Part shown: positions 51,871 to 60,404 of the stretch, piece by piece
Position numbering within the stretch: the stretch's first letter is position 1
Layout of the letters: each line of letters starts with the position of its first letter
Source of the DNA: CAZLWA01 sp964563165
Lineage (GTDB): Bacteria > CLD3 > SB21
Reading direction: 5' to 3'
DNA: 64,000 nucleotides
NCBI GenBank assembly: GCA_964563165.1
Contig: CAZLWA010000052.1
Location: 11,040 to 75,039, forward strand
Translations under genes and position numbers: made by a program
The notes under the pieces: model-generated
The model's input: only the letters and a program-made list of their open reading frames with translations
Database searches by the model: none
What the model was told of the DNA's origin: nothing

Positions 51871-52845
51871 TTACCCGAAATAGATCGCCGCCAGGCCGAT
51901 ACCCATAGCGAATTTCAGTAAATTATTCAAGAGGTGCAAATTTCCGGGCGACGCGTCTTTCCACATCGAATAAATTGTAAAAGCCAAAACAGGATGGACG
52001 CCGAAAAGAACGATCCACAGATACCGTTCATGGTAATAACCCAGCAAATAGACCTTGACGGTCATGACAATGAGAATCATAAAAGCAAAAGTGGCCAGCA
52101 GCAACGCGCTTCGCGAGCCGTAGACTACGGGAAACGTCCGGGCTGAAAGTTTTTGATCGCCCTCTACGTCTTCGATATCCTTCAAGATCTCTCTTCCAAA
52201 GTGCAACAGAAAAGCAAATGCCGCCGGCACGACCGCCTGTTCGGGTTTATGGATCGCGACGCCTCCGTAAATAAAAGCCAACGCCGCAAAAAGACTCACC
52301 GTGGCATTCCCCCATAGCGCCGTTCGCTTCAAATGCCAACTGTAGACCGCCAGCATCCCCACGGCCAAAAATGCAATCAAAAAACATGCGCTGCTGATCT
52401 GATAACTGACATAAAGCCCCGCCGTCGATGTAAGAAACCAAAGTCCCAAAGCCTGGCTTTTGGATAAAAGGCCTTGCACCAACACGCGTTCAGGTTTATT
52501 GATACGGTCAATATCAATATCGAAATAATCATTGAGGATGTTGGCCCCGCCGCAGATGACGGCCGCTGAAATCGCGGCATAAATCGCCGCGCGAACCGAC
52601 TGCGGATCGTGCGCGCTGTCCGATATCCATAAAATCAGCAATACCGAAAAAAATGTAATGACAACGTTGGTCGGCCGTAAGATGATGAAATAAGGCTTGA
52701 TGGAAGAAACCATGCTGGGTCGTTCTAACTTGATCTGCTGCAATTGCCTCCGAATAGAAATCAGGGAATGATCGCCACTTTTTTTTCTATGTACGGATGT
52801 TTTGACGATCCGCGATAATATTCTCCATCGGCTGAATTCCGTCAT
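51871..52845 (-). CDS. UbiA-family prenyltransferase
   Basis: A 324-residue membrane protein. The family core starts with 'FIILRPTNVVITF'. The two Asp-rich motifs that bind prenyl diphosphate are 'NDYFDIDIDRINKPER' (about 105-120) and 'DIEDVEGDQKLSARTFP' (about 222-238). There are about eight hydrophobic helices. The 'NKPERVLVQGLLS' pattern resembles geranylgeranylglycerol-phosphate geranylgeranyltransferase-like members rather than UbiA of ubiquinone synthesis; the lipid substrate is not certain. The ATG at 52845 has a G-rich site 8 nt upstream; the ATG at 52713 would give the usual family length but lacks any ribosome site. It follows rplS on the same strand. Confidence 0.88.
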   Translation of the reverse strand: MTEFSRWRILSRIVKTSVHRKKSGDHSLISIRRQLQQIKLERPSMVSSIKPYFIILRPTNVVITFFSVLLILWISDSAHDPQSVRAAIYAAISAAVICGGANILNDYFDIDIDRINKPERVLVQGLLSKSQALGLWFLTSTAGLYVSYQISSACFLIAFLAVGMLAVYSWHLKRTALWGNATVSLFAALAFIYGGVAIHKPEQAVVPAAFAFLLHFGREILKDIEDVEGDQKLSARTFPVVYGSRSALLLATFAFMILIVMTVKVYLLGYYHERYLWIVLFGVHPVLAFTIYSMWKDASPGNLHLLNNLLKFAMGIGLAAIYFG

Positions 52846-52875
52846 TACACGAACCCCATCCGGGGAATCAACGGA

Positions 52876-53262
52876 TTAATTCGCCGGAGTCTCTGCGGCG
52901 TTTTCAGACGGAACGCTTGCTTCTATTTGTTCGGAAACGCGCGCGCTTTTGCCGCGGCGGCCGCGAAGATAGAACAGTTTCGCCCGGCGCACACGACCCT
53001 TGCGGACCAAGGTGATCAGCGCGATACGCGGCGAATGCGTCAGAAAAATTCTTTCCACGCCGACGCCGTTGGAAATTTTACGCACGGTAAAGCTGGCATG
53101 AACCCCGCTGCCGCGTCTTTGAATAACCACGCCTTCAAAGGTCTGAAGACGCTCTTTATCGCCTTCCACTACTTTTACCTGCACGGCAATGGTATCGCCC
53201 GGGCGGAACTCCGGAATATCGTTCCGCAATTGGTACGCCGTAAATGCGTCTATTTTGTTCAT
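52876..53262 (-). CDS. rplS: 50S ribosomal protein L19
   Basis: A 128-residue L19: 'FRPGDTIAVQVKVVEGDKER', 'FEGVVIQRRGSGVHASFTVR', 'NGVGVERIFLTHSP' and 'RRAKLFYLRGRRGKSARV'. The C-terminus has a short extra Ala/Glu-rich tail. L19 sits at the 30S-50S interface. It ends the conserved rpsP-rimM-trmD-rplS block, 33 bp after trmD. Confidence 0.98.
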   Translation of the reverse strand: MNKIDAFTAYQLRNDIPEFRPGDTIAVQVKVVEGDKERLQTFEGVVIQRRGSGVHASFTVRKISNGVGVERIFLTHSPRIALITLVRKGRVRRAKLFYLRGRRGKSARVSEQIEASVPSENAAETPAN

Positions 53263-53295
53263 TGAACTGCCTCCGATATATATTTTAAAATTATT

Positions 53296-54033
53296 TTATT
53301 TCTCTTTTTCACCGCTATCCAGGAGATCGGGCCGTAACTTCTTTGTATTTTCTAGTTTCTTCGATGCCCTCCACTTTTCAATTTCCGCATGGTTGCCCGA
53401 AAGCAATTCCTGCGGAACTTTCATTCCGCGAAAATTTTCCGGCTTGGTAAAATAAGGACAATCCAAAATAGTATCCTGAAATGAATCCGTCATGGCCGAT
53501 TGCGCATCATTCAGAGCGCCGGGCAGCAGTCTTACGATCGCATCTACCATCGCCAGCACCGGAAATTCTCCTCCGCTGCAAACGTAATCGCCGATCGAAA
53601 TGCTCCGTGTGATCAATTTCTCCTGCACCCGGTCATCGACCCCTTTGTAGTGCCCGCATACAAAAATCAATCGTGATTTGAGCGACAGTTCCACCGCTTT
53701 CTTTTGCGTGAACGCTTCACCTTGCGGCGAGAGCATGATCACTTCTGTTTGGCCGTCCATATGATGGCGAACGTGATCGTTTTCATCAATAGCAGGTATC
53801 TCTAAGATTCTTTCCACGCATTTGAAAATGGGCTCCGCTTTCAGGATCATCCCGCCGCCGCCGCCGTAAGGCGTCTCGTCGATCGTCCGATGCTTATCCG
53901 TCGTAAAATTTCTCAAGTCGTGGGCGGTGATGACTGCCAACGCACGTTTGACCGCCCGGCCTGCAATGCTGTAGGAAAATACGTCTTCGATCAAAGCCGG
54001 AAAAGCGGTGAGAATGTCGATCCTGAGCGCCAT
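53296..54033 (-). CDS. trmD: tRNA (guanine-37-N1)-methyltransferase TrmD
   Basis: A 245-residue SPOUT methyltransferase. The trefoil-knot residues that hold S-adenosylmethionine are present: 'IFVCGHYKGVDDRV' near residue 123 and 'SIGDYVCSGGEFPVLAMVDA' near 146; 'DETPYGGGGGMILKAEPIF' is also typical. It methylates G37 of tRNAs reading CNN codons and prevents frameshifting. It follows rimM by 43 bp in the translation operon. Confidence 0.98.
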   Translation of the reverse strand: MALRIDILTAFPALIEDVFSYSIAGRAVKRALAVITAHDLRNFTTDKHRTIDETPYGGGGGMILKAEPIFKCVERILEIPAIDENDHVRHHMDGQTEVIMLSPQGEAFTQKKAVELSLKSRLIFVCGHYKGVDDRVQEKLITRSISIGDYVCSGGEFPVLAMVDAIVRLLPGALNDAQSAMTDSFQDTILDCPYFTKPENFRGMKVPQELLSGNHAEIEKWRASKKLENTKKLRPDLLDSGEKEK

Positions 54034-54076
54034 ACTTACTTATTTTAAATGAACATTGAAAAATCCTCTGAGGATC

Positions 54077-54580
54077 CTAATCCAATAAACCTTCGATCAC
54101 GTGAATCGTAATGATCTTTTTTTCAAAATCAATTTCCTTCACGATTTCCGGCACCGCGGGGATCAAACATGTTTTCCCGCCGGTGTCAATTTCATACAGG
54201 TCGTGAGGCCTGTGTGAAAAAATATCGCTTACGGTTCCGACTTTTTTATTTGCCTCATTCCTGACTTCCAGCCCGATCAGGTCCTGCACGTAATATTCTC
54301 CCGGCGGCAGGGGCGCTAACTGAGATCTGTCAACGAGCAAAAAACCGCGTGCGTAATGATCTGCTTCCAGGCGATCGCTAATTTCCTTCAGTTTTATGAT
54401 TCCTTCGCCCTTCGCCCACCGCACTTTTTCTATATGAACTTCCTTCGTGGTTTGAAACCTGTCGGCAATATGCAGTCTGCCTTCAAGATTCCCTGTATGC
54501 GCATTCATCGGCTCGATTTTCAATTCGCCTTTGACGCCGTGACTGCGCAGAATTTTCGCCACTTGAACTAGATCTTCCAC
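54077..54580 (-). CDS. rimM: Ribosome maturation factor RimM
   Basis: A 167-residue protein with the two usual domains: the N-terminal beta-barrel ('VAKILRSHGVKGELKIEP') and the C-terminal PRC barrel ('YYVQDLIGLEV', 'LYEIDTGGKTCLIPAVPEIV'). It assists maturation of the 30S head by binding S19. It starts 28 bp after the KH-protein gene. Confidence 0.96.
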   Translation of the reverse strand: MEDLVQVAKILRSHGVKGELKIEPMNAHTGNLEGRLHIADRFQTTKEVHIEKVRWAKGEGIIKLKEISDRLEADHYARGFLLVDRSQLAPLPPGEYYVQDLIGLEVRNEANKKVGTVSDIFSHRPHDLYEIDTGGKTCLIPAVPEIVKEIDFEKKIITIHVIEGLLD

Positions 54581-54608
54581 GAAAAATTATTTCAAAAGAT
54601 TCAAAAAA

Positions 54609-54839
54609 TTATTCTAAGATTTCCAGCACGGCGCGTTTCCCTGCTCTTGCCGAAGCCGCCGCCAGTAAGGTTCGCAAGGCTTTTGCATTTTGGCCGCGCT
54701 TGCCGATGACTTTTCCCAGATCACCCTGACCGACTTTCAGTTCGAACACGGCTACGCGTTCCCCCTCCACTTCCGTTACCACAACTTCATCCGGTTTGTC
54801 CACCAGGTGCTTGACGATAAATTCAATGAAGCTTTGCAT
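54609..54839 (-). CDS. khpA: KH-domain RNA-binding protein KhpA
   Basis: A 76-residue single KH domain with the 'VIGKRGQNAKALRTLL' GxxG loop (GKRG). GGAGG directly abuts an ATG at 54845, too close to use, while the ATG at 54839 is 6 nt from it; I therefore start there. KhpA (YlqC) acts with KhpB in RNA binding in Gram-positive bacteria, and the gene is widely found between rpsP and rimM, as here. Confidence 0.93.
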   Translation of the reverse strand: MQSFIEFIVKHLVDKPDEVVVTEVEGERVAVFELKVGQGDLGKVIGKRGQNAKALRTLLAAASARAGKRAVLEILE

Positions 54840-54918
54840 CGCCATCCTCCTTCACGTTGGTTACAGTTCAGCCGCCAATCTCTATCCGGTCCCCATGCAA
54901 TGGGACGATGAAAATTTG

Positions 54919-55398
54919 TTATTGAGCCGGTGCGGAGTCGGCCGGAGTTTCTTCAGCCGGTTTTTCTACTGTTTTTTCCACGGCTTTTTCAGCCACCGCT
55001 TCTACGGCTTTGTCTGCCGGTTTTTCGAATTTCTTTTTCAAAGCACGTGTTTTCTTCACCCGTTTTTCCGCCACTCGCTCTGCCTGCCGCGCGGTCCATT
55101 TGTCCATCTCGGCTTGAATTTGTTCTGCCGTCAATCCTCTGGCCGTCAACCTCCATCGGTGCAAAATACCGGTCTTACGCAGCAGACTTTTTACGGTATC
55201 CGACGGTTGAGCGCCGTGTAAAAGCCACTTGAGCGTCTTGGATTCGTCAATGACCAATTTCGGCGGGGTCGTTAGTGTATTATAGGTCCCGATCCGTTCG
55301 ATATAATCGCCGTCGCGTTTGCGCGTGCTGTGCGCCGCCACGATGCGATAAAACGGCTGATGCGTCATGCCGCCGCGTTGCATTCTGATCTTAACCAA
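54919..55398 (-). CDS. rpsP: 30S ribosomal protein S16 with long C-terminal extension
   Basis: A 159-residue protein: the first ~80 residues are S16 ('MVKIRMQRGGMTHQPFYRIV', 'RDGDYIERIGTYN', 'WLLHGAQPSDTVKSLLRKTG'). The following ~79 residues are extra: a charged helix ('EMDKWTARQAERVAEKRVKK') and then Ala/Glu/Pro/Lys-rich repeats ('AVEKTVEKPAEETPAD'). Extensions of S16 are known in the FCB group; its role is unclear, and it may fold over 16S rRNA or be flexible. First gene of the rpsP-khpA-rimM-trmD-rplS block. Confidence 0.96.
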   Translation of the reverse strand: MVKIRMQRGGMTHQPFYRIVAAHSTRKRDGDYIERIGTYNTLTTPPKLVIDESKTLKWLLHGAQPSDTVKSLLRKTGILHRWRLTARGLTAEQIQAEMDKWTARQAERVAEKRVKKTRALKKKFEKPADKAVEAVAEKAVEKTVEKPAEETPADSAPAQ

Positions 55399-55482
55399 GT
55401 TCTCAGTCCTCCGTTTGGTGTAATTTTGGTGATCGTACTCTTAGTTTGTCAAAAATTTCCGGCCCGTTGCCCCTGAGCTGTC

Positions 55483-55500
55483 AAAAAGCCCCTAAGGGCT
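55483..55500 (-). terminator. Weak terminator-like hairpin between ffh and rpsP
   Basis: On minus-strand RNA the arms AGCCC and GGGCU pair over 5 bp with a 4-nt loop and are followed by UUUUU. The stem is short, so it may only attenuate, separating ffh from the ribosomal protein genes. Confidence 0.45.
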
Positions 55501-55545
55501 GGTAGTTTATGAAATTAAATATTTATTAGCAACATTTTTTTGAAA

Positions 55546-56886
55546 TTAACGCGGCATTCCGAACGGCATCATCTTCATCATTTCCGACGGATTCATCTTG
55601 CCCATTTTCTTCATCATTTTCTTCATGTCGTCAAATTGTTTGAGCATGCGGTTCACGTCCTGAACCGACGTGCCGCTGCCTTTCGCGACACGCAAACGGC
55701 GCCGGCCGTCAAGGATATGCGGTTTCGTCCGCTCTTTCGCCGTCATCGAAGAAATGATCGCGCCCATGCGCAGCAATACTTTATCGTCAATATTCAGATT
55801 CTTGATCTTATTGCCGATGCCCGGGATCATGCCGAGAATGCTTTCCAGCGAACCGAGTTTCTTGATCTGCTTTAATTGATCCGCAAAATCTTCGAGTGAA
55901 AATTCGTTCTTACGGAATTTTTCTTCCAGTTCCGCCGCTTTTTCCAGGTCAATATGTTCCTGGGCTTTTTCGACCAGCGTGACAATGTCCCCCATTCCCA
56001 GAATGCGTGACGCCATCCGGTCGGGATGAAATTCCTCCAGCGCATCCATTTTTTCGCCGGTCCCGATAAATTTAATCGGCTTGCCGGTGATACTGCGGAT
56101 CGAAAGTGCGGCGCCGCCGCGCGCATCGCCGTCGAGTTTGGTCAGCACGACGCCGTCGAAGGCGAGACGGGCGTTGAATTCTTTGGCCGTGGTGACCGCA
56201 TCTTGCCCCGTCATGCCGTCGGCGACGAACAGAATTTCGTTCGGTTTCGTCTTGAGTTTGATGTCCTCAAGTTCCTTCATCAGGGCCTGGTCGATATGCA
56301 GACGGCCGGCCGTATCGAGAATGACTACATCTTTGCTGTGTTGACGGGCATACGTGATCGAATCGAAACAAATTTTTACAGGGTCATTTGTCTGCGCCTC
56401 TGCGGCAGAGAACGTAAGGAGCTCCAGAGATTTCCCGAGCGTTTGCAGCTGTTCCGCAGCCGCCGGCCGGTTAACATCGGCCGCGACCAGCATCGGGCGT
56501 TTGCCTTTCTTGCTTAAATAATTGGCCAGCTTGCCGCTGAACGTAGTTTTTCCGGACCCTTGCAATCCGACTATCATGATCACCGTGGGCGGAATGCCGG
56601 CAAATTTCATCGGCGCGTTTTCTCCGCCGAGTGTCGCAACCAATTCGTCATGAATGATCTTGACGATCTGCTGCCCGGCGGTCAGGCTGCGGATAACTTC
56701 TTCTCCGAGCGCTCTCGCAGAGGTCCTGTCAATGAAGTCTTTGACTACCTGGAAATGCACGTCCGCGTCGAGCAAAGCGGTTCTGATTTCCGTCAGGGCG
56801 TCCTGAATGTTTTTCTCATTGATGACGCCGCGTCCGCTCAGCTTCTTGAAAACGTTTTCTAATTTTAGGGATAAGTCGTTGAACAT
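55546..56886 (-). CDS. ffh: Signal recognition particle protein Ffh
   Basis: A 446-residue SRP54 homologue. N domain, then G domain with 'GLQGSGKTTFSGKLA' (P-loop near residue 108), 'VILDTAGRLHIDQ' and 'VVLTKLDGDARGGAALS'. The Met-rich M domain ('GMIPGIGNKIKN', 'GSGTSVQDVNRMLKQFDDM') ends in 'MMKMMPFGMPR'. It delivers nascent membrane proteins to FtsY and SecYEG. It lies upstream of rpsP, a frequent bacterial order. A four-helix-bundle gene is inserted between it and typA. Confidence 0.98.
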   Translation of the reverse strand: MFNDLSLKLENVFKKLSGRGVINEKNIQDALTEIRTALLDADVHFQVVKDFIDRTSARALGEEVIRSLTAGQQIVKIIHDELVATLGGENAPMKFAGIPPTVIMIVGLQGSGKTTFSGKLANYLSKKGKRPMLVAADVNRPAAAEQLQTLGKSLELLTFSAAEAQTNDPVKICFDSITYARQHSKDVVILDTAGRLHIDQALMKELEDIKLKTKPNEILFVADGMTGQDAVTTAKEFNARLAFDGVVLTKLDGDARGGAALSIRSITGKPIKFIGTGEKMDALEEFHPDRMASRILGMGDIVTLVEKAQEHIDLEKAAELEEKFRKNEFSLEDFADQLKQIKKLGSLESILGMIPGIGNKIKNLNIDDKVLLRMGAIISSMTAKERTKPHILDGRRRLRVAKGSGTSVQDVNRMLKQFDDMKKMMKKMGKMNPSEMMKMMPFGMPR

Positions 56887-56902
56887 TGAAATTCCTTTGG
56901 AA

Positions 56903-56937
56903 CAGAATTCAGAAGTCAGAAGGCAGAAGCCAGAATG
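56903..56937. repeat. Five heptamers of CAGAANN, downstream of the S23 gene
   Basis: CAGAATT, CAGAAGT, CAGAAGG, CAGAAGC and CAGAATG follow one another without gaps. This is the reverse-complement orientation of the NNTTCTG heptamers on the other side of the S23 gene, so together they form an inverted frame around it. Confidence 0.92.
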
Positions 56938-56948
56938 GAAGACAGAGC

Positions 56949-57317
56949 CTAGTTAACAGAATCTATAATTTTTTTGCTGTATGATTCTAGAATTTTGCTA
57001 ACTTCTTCCAATTGGTTCACTAATACTAAAGAATCTCCATAGCCCAAATCCCTGGCTAAAATCAAATAATAGCGGCATTCTTCTATTGACCCTTGTGCGA
57101 TATTCATAAATCTTGCTTTATCGGCTTTTCCTCTTTTCTTAAAGCCCTCAGCTATGTTAGCAGCAATGGATATTGCAGCCCTTCGAAACTGGGAACTCAA
57201 GGAATATATTTCCTTTCGCGGAAAATTATCAGTATATTTATAAGCAGCAAGAACAAATAAATGCGCTTTTTGCCAGACAATTAAGTTTTCGAAAGTTTTG
57301 GCCGGTTCATCTATCAT
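56949..57317 (-). CDS. Four-helix-bundle protein (S23 / 23S rRNA intervening-sequence type)
   Basis: A 122-residue protein of the S23 family: 'FENLIVWQKAHLFVLAAYKY', 'YSLSSQFRRAAISIAANIAE', 'EECRYYLILARDLGYG' and 'LEEVSKILESYSKKI' form four helices. The 'RAAISIAANIAEG' segment is the family hallmark. It is related to proteins coded in 23S rRNA intervening sequences and to the Avd protein of diversity-generating retroelements. The function of stand-alone copies is not known; RNA binding is suspected. It has no ribosome site before its ATG. It is placed between typA and ffh and framed by heptamer arrays in opposite orientation. No reverse transcriptase is nearby. Confidence 0.93.
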   Translation of the reverse strand: MIDEPAKTFENLIVWQKAHLFVLAAYKYTDNFPRKEIYSLSSQFRRAAISIAANIAEGFKKRGKADKARFMNIAQGSIEECRYYLILARDLGYGDSLVLVNQLEEVSKILESYSKKIIDSVN

Positions 57318-57323
57318 CGCATT

Positions 57324-57540
57324 GATTCTGACTTCTGCCTTCTGGATTCTGTATTCTGACTTCTGCCTTCTGTATTCTGACTTCTGGATTCTGTATTCTG
57401 ACTTCTGCCTTCTGTATTCTGCCTTCTGTATTCTGCCTTCTGTATTCTGACTTCTGACTTCTGACTTCTGACTTCTGACTCCTGACTTCTGGCTCCTGGC
57501 TCCTGGCTCCTGGCTTCTGGCTTCTGGCTTCAGGATTCAG
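57324..57540. repeat. 31 tandem heptamers of NNTTCTG, upstream of the S23 gene
   Basis: A strict 7-bp period runs for 217 bp with units such as ACTTCTG, CCTTCTG, GATTCTG, TATTCTG, and later GCTCCTG and GCTTCTG. It starts 7 bp from the S23 ATG and ends 6 bp before the typA stop codon at 57546. The core TTCTG is kept in most units while the first two bases vary among a few states. Confidence 0.95.
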
Positions 57541-57545
57541 AGTTC

Positions 57546-59405
57546 CTAATCTCTTTTCTTCCTCTCGTCTCTTCTGCGGTCGGCTTCTTTCAGAATTTTC
57601 TTCCGTACGCGAAAATTCAGAGGAGTAACTTCCACCAATTCATCATCACTGATAAATTCGATATAATCTTCCAAACTCATTTCATGTATCGCATCGAGGC
57701 GCACCGCGTCATCCGAACCGGAAGCGCGCATGTTCGTCAGCTGTTTCTTTTTGCCGACATTGACTACCAGGTCGTTGTCGCGCGAATGCCTTCCGACGAT
57801 CATGCCTTCATAAACTTTCGTTTGTGGCGGCACGATCAGCTCTCCGCGGTCCTGCAAGCTCCACAGCGAGTACGCAACGGTTTCCGTATTTTCCATCGAG
57901 ATCAATACGCCGTTGAGACGGCTCGCGATCTCGCCTTTGTACGGCTCGTAATCGTGAAAATTATGATTCATGACTCCCGTGCCGCGCGTATCCGTCATGA
58001 TTTCGCCGCGATACCCGATGAGGCCGCGGGCCGGAATGACAAATTCTATTTTTACCTGCTTGTTTTCAAGATGAATTAAATTTTTCATCTCCGCCTTACG
58101 CTGGCCGAGTTTTTCGATCACGACGCCCATGTAATCTTCCGGAACGTCAATGGTAAGATATTCCATCGGCTCCATCGTTTGTCCGTCTATTTTCTTCAAG
58201 ATCACTTCAGGGCGCGACACTTGAAATTCATAGCCTTCGCGGCGCATCGTTTCGATCAAAATACATAAATGCAATTCCCCGCGCCCGGAGACCTTGAACG
58301 TGTCCATGTTGCCGGTATCTTCCACACGCAAAGCCAAATTGGAAAGTAATTCCTTATACAGGCGTTCGCGCAAATGCCGGGACGTTACATATTTTCCGTC
58401 TTGTCCCGCAAAAGGCGAATTGTTCACGATGAAATTCATCGTGATCGTCGGTTCGTCCACATGGATAGGAGGAAGGGCTTCGGGATTTTTCGGATCGGCA
58501 ACCGTTTCGCCGATTTCAATTTCTTCCAGGCCCGCGAGAGCGATGATCTCTCCGGCGCCCGCCTCGTCGATATCCTGCCGCTTCAATCCTTCGAAGGCAT
58601 AGAGCTTCACAATTTTTCCGTTGTACTGCGCGCCGTCTTTCTTCAAGACCGTCATCGTCTGCCCGGATTTGATCGTACCGCGTGTGATACGTCCGATCGC
58701 GATACGCCCGAGAAAGTCCGAGTAATCAATGTTGGTGACCAGCATCTGAAACGGCGATTCCTTATCGCCCGGCGGCATAGGGATCTTATTGATAATGGAT
58801 TCAAATAACGGTTTCATATCTTCGTTCGGCTGATCCAGTTCGTATTGCGCGTATCCGAATTTGGCGGAAGCGTAGATCGTCGTAAAATCCAATTGATGAT
58901 CGTTCGCGCCGAGTTCGATAAAAAGGCTGAATACTTCGTCCAGCACCTCATGCATCCGGGAACCGGGGCGGTCGATCTTATTGATCACCACGATCGGCGT
59001 GCAATTCTCTTCCAGGGCTTTGCGCAAAACAAATTTCGTCTGCGGCATCGGCCCGTCGAATGCATCCACCAGGAGCAGAACGCCGTCCACCATTTTCAGG
59101 ATACGCTCCACTTCGCCGCCGAAATCCGCGTGGCCGGGAGTATCTACGATATTTATTTTCACTCCCTCGTAATGGATAGAGGTGTTCTTCGCTAAAATCG
59201 TAATGCCGCGCTCTTTTTCAAGATCGTTCGAATCCATGACCCGCTCGGCTACCTGCTGATTTTCGCGGAACGTACCGCTTTGTCTGAGCAATTTATCCAC
59301 CAGGGTGGTCTTGCCGTGATCCACGTGCGCGATGATCGCGATATTTCTGATATCTTCACGCAGTTTTGCTTCTTTTTTTTCTACCACATCCACGTCGTCC
59401 ACCAT
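57546..59405 (-). CDS. typA: Ribosome-associated GTPase TypA/BipA
   Basis: A 619-residue translational GTPase. The ATG at 59405 has AAGGAG 5 nt upstream, which decides it over an earlier frame start. G motifs: 'IIAHVDHGKTTLVDKLL' near residue 26, 'ERGITILAKNTS', 'DTPGHADFGGEVERI' and 'VVINKIDRPGS'. The EF-G-like domains III and V and the C-terminal domain follow ('RGLIGYRGEIMTDTRGTGVM', 'LEDYIEFISDDELVEVTP'). It acts in ribosome assembly and stress adaptation. It is the gene upstream of the heptamer/S23 insert. Confidence 0.98.
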   Translation of the reverse strand: MVDDVDVVEKKEAKLREDIRNIAIIAHVDHGKTTLVDKLLRQSGTFRENQQVAERVMDSNDLEKERGITILAKNTSIHYEGVKINIVDTPGHADFGGEVERILKMVDGVLLLVDAFDGPMPQTKFVLRKALEENCTPIVVINKIDRPGSRMHEVLDEVFSLFIELGANDHQLDFTTIYASAKFGYAQYELDQPNEDMKPLFESIINKIPMPPGDKESPFQMLVTNIDYSDFLGRIAIGRITRGTIKSGQTMTVLKKDGAQYNGKIVKLYAFEGLKRQDIDEAGAGEIIALAGLEEIEIGETVADPKNPEALPPIHVDEPTITMNFIVNNSPFAGQDGKYVTSRHLRERLYKELLSNLALRVEDTGNMDTFKVSGRGELHLCILIETMRREGYEFQVSRPEVILKKIDGQTMEPMEYLTIDVPEDYMGVVIEKLGQRKAEMKNLIHLENKQVKIEFVIPARGLIGYRGEIMTDTRGTGVMNHNFHDYEPYKGEIASRLNGVLISMENTETVAYSLWSLQDRGELIVPPQTKVYEGMIVGRHSRDNDLVVNVGKKKQLTNMRASGSDDAVRLDAIHEMSLEDYIEFISDDELVEVTPLNFRVRKKILKEADRRRDERKKRD

Positions 59406-59566
59406 ACAACTCCTTCTAAAACAAGAATAAATCAATTTTTTCCAAAAGTGGGCGAAATGTATCTAATAACCCTTACAAAAACAAGTGTTTTTATTCAAAT
59501 TCCGAAAAGTCCTCCTTAAAAAAATATTCGTTTTTTGGTTCATTTTTTTTTAAACTGAGCGGGAAA

Positions 59567-60400
59567 ATGCACCGAGATTCCATGAGCGATTCAACATCCA
59601 ATTACCTCATACATACGTACCAATCCGGAAGTTGGCAGGAAAAACGCGATACCCTGACGGTGGAAGAACCGCTGGAAATTATTGCGTCGTGCCGGGAAAC
59701 GGACGAGTCCAAAGTGGTTGCCGTCACTATGCGCACGCCCGGACACGATGATGAATTGGGTATCGGATTCTTGTACTCGGAGGGTTTAATCCATTCGTAT
59801 GACGAGGTCATCGGGACAAATCAGCCCGACGCCAATACCCTTGAGATCCTCGTTGACAAGAAAACTTTTCTCAAGGTGAAGGAAGCGGAAAGCTTGAATC
59901 GTTATTCCTTTATAAATTCAAGCTGCGGGATCTGCGGGCGCGCTTCCCTTGAAGATTTGAAAGAAAAAGGATTCAAGCGAATAACTTCCGGGCTGACGGT
60001 TTCTCCGCGGTTAATTTTGGATCTTCCTCATCAAATGAAATCGGCTCAGAAGATTTTTCACCACACCGGAGGACTTCATGCGGCTGAATTATTTGATGAA
60101 AAGGGCCACAGCCTCTGCCTTCGCGAAGATGTGGGGCGACACAACGCCGTGGATAAGATCATCGGCGATGCTTTTCTGCGTAATCTCCTGCCGCTGAGCA
60201 ATTATGTATTAATGGTCAGCGGAAGGCTGAGTTATGAAATCGTACAAAAAGCTTTGAGCGCCCGGATTCCGATCCTGGCCGCAATATCGGCACCCTCGAA
60301 TTTGGCCGTAAAAGTGGCCCACGAATTCGGAATCACGCTGATAGGTTTTTTGCGCGGTGAAAATTTCAATGTGTACACATATCGGGAGCGGGTTAAATAG
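59567..60400 (+). CDS. fdhD: Formate dehydrogenase accessory sulfurtransferase FdhD
   Basis: A 277-residue FdhD, the only plus-strand protein gene. Expected signatures: 'TMRTPGHDDELGIGFLYSEG', the sulfur-transfer motif 'SSCGICGRASLE' (CxxC near residue 121), 'FHHTGGLHAAELFDEKG', 'REDVGRHNAVDKIIG' and 'SGRLSYEIVQKA'. FdhD passes sulfur from IscS to the Mo-bis-MGD cofactor of formate dehydrogenase. No formate dehydrogenase is in the window. An ATG five codons in is an alternative start. It is divergent from typA and convergent with the enolase-superfamily gene, with a shared terminator. Confidence 0.95.
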   Translation: MHRDSMSDSTSNYLIHTYQSGSWQEKRDTLTVEEPLEIIASCRETDESKVVAVTMRTPGHDDELGIGFLYSEGLIHSYDEVIGTNQPDANTLEILVDKKTFLKVKEAESLNRYSFINSSCGICGRASLEDLKEKGFKRITSGLTVSPRLILDLPHQMKSAQKIFHHTGGLHAAELFDEKGHSLCLREDVGRHNAVDKIIGDAFLRNLLPLSNYVLMVSGRLSYEIVQKALSARIPILAAISAPSNLAVKVAHEFGITLIGFLRGENFNVYTYRERVK

Positions 60401-60404
60401 AAAC

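Noticed and set aside
56949..57317. Diversity-generating retroelement accessory protein Avd
   Set aside because: The protein is in the wider four-helix-bundle superfamily, but there is no reverse transcriptase and no template/variable repeat pair in the window.
57324..57540. CRISPR array
   Set aside because: The unit is 7 bp with no unique spacers and no cas genes are nearby; it is a heptamer tandem repeat.
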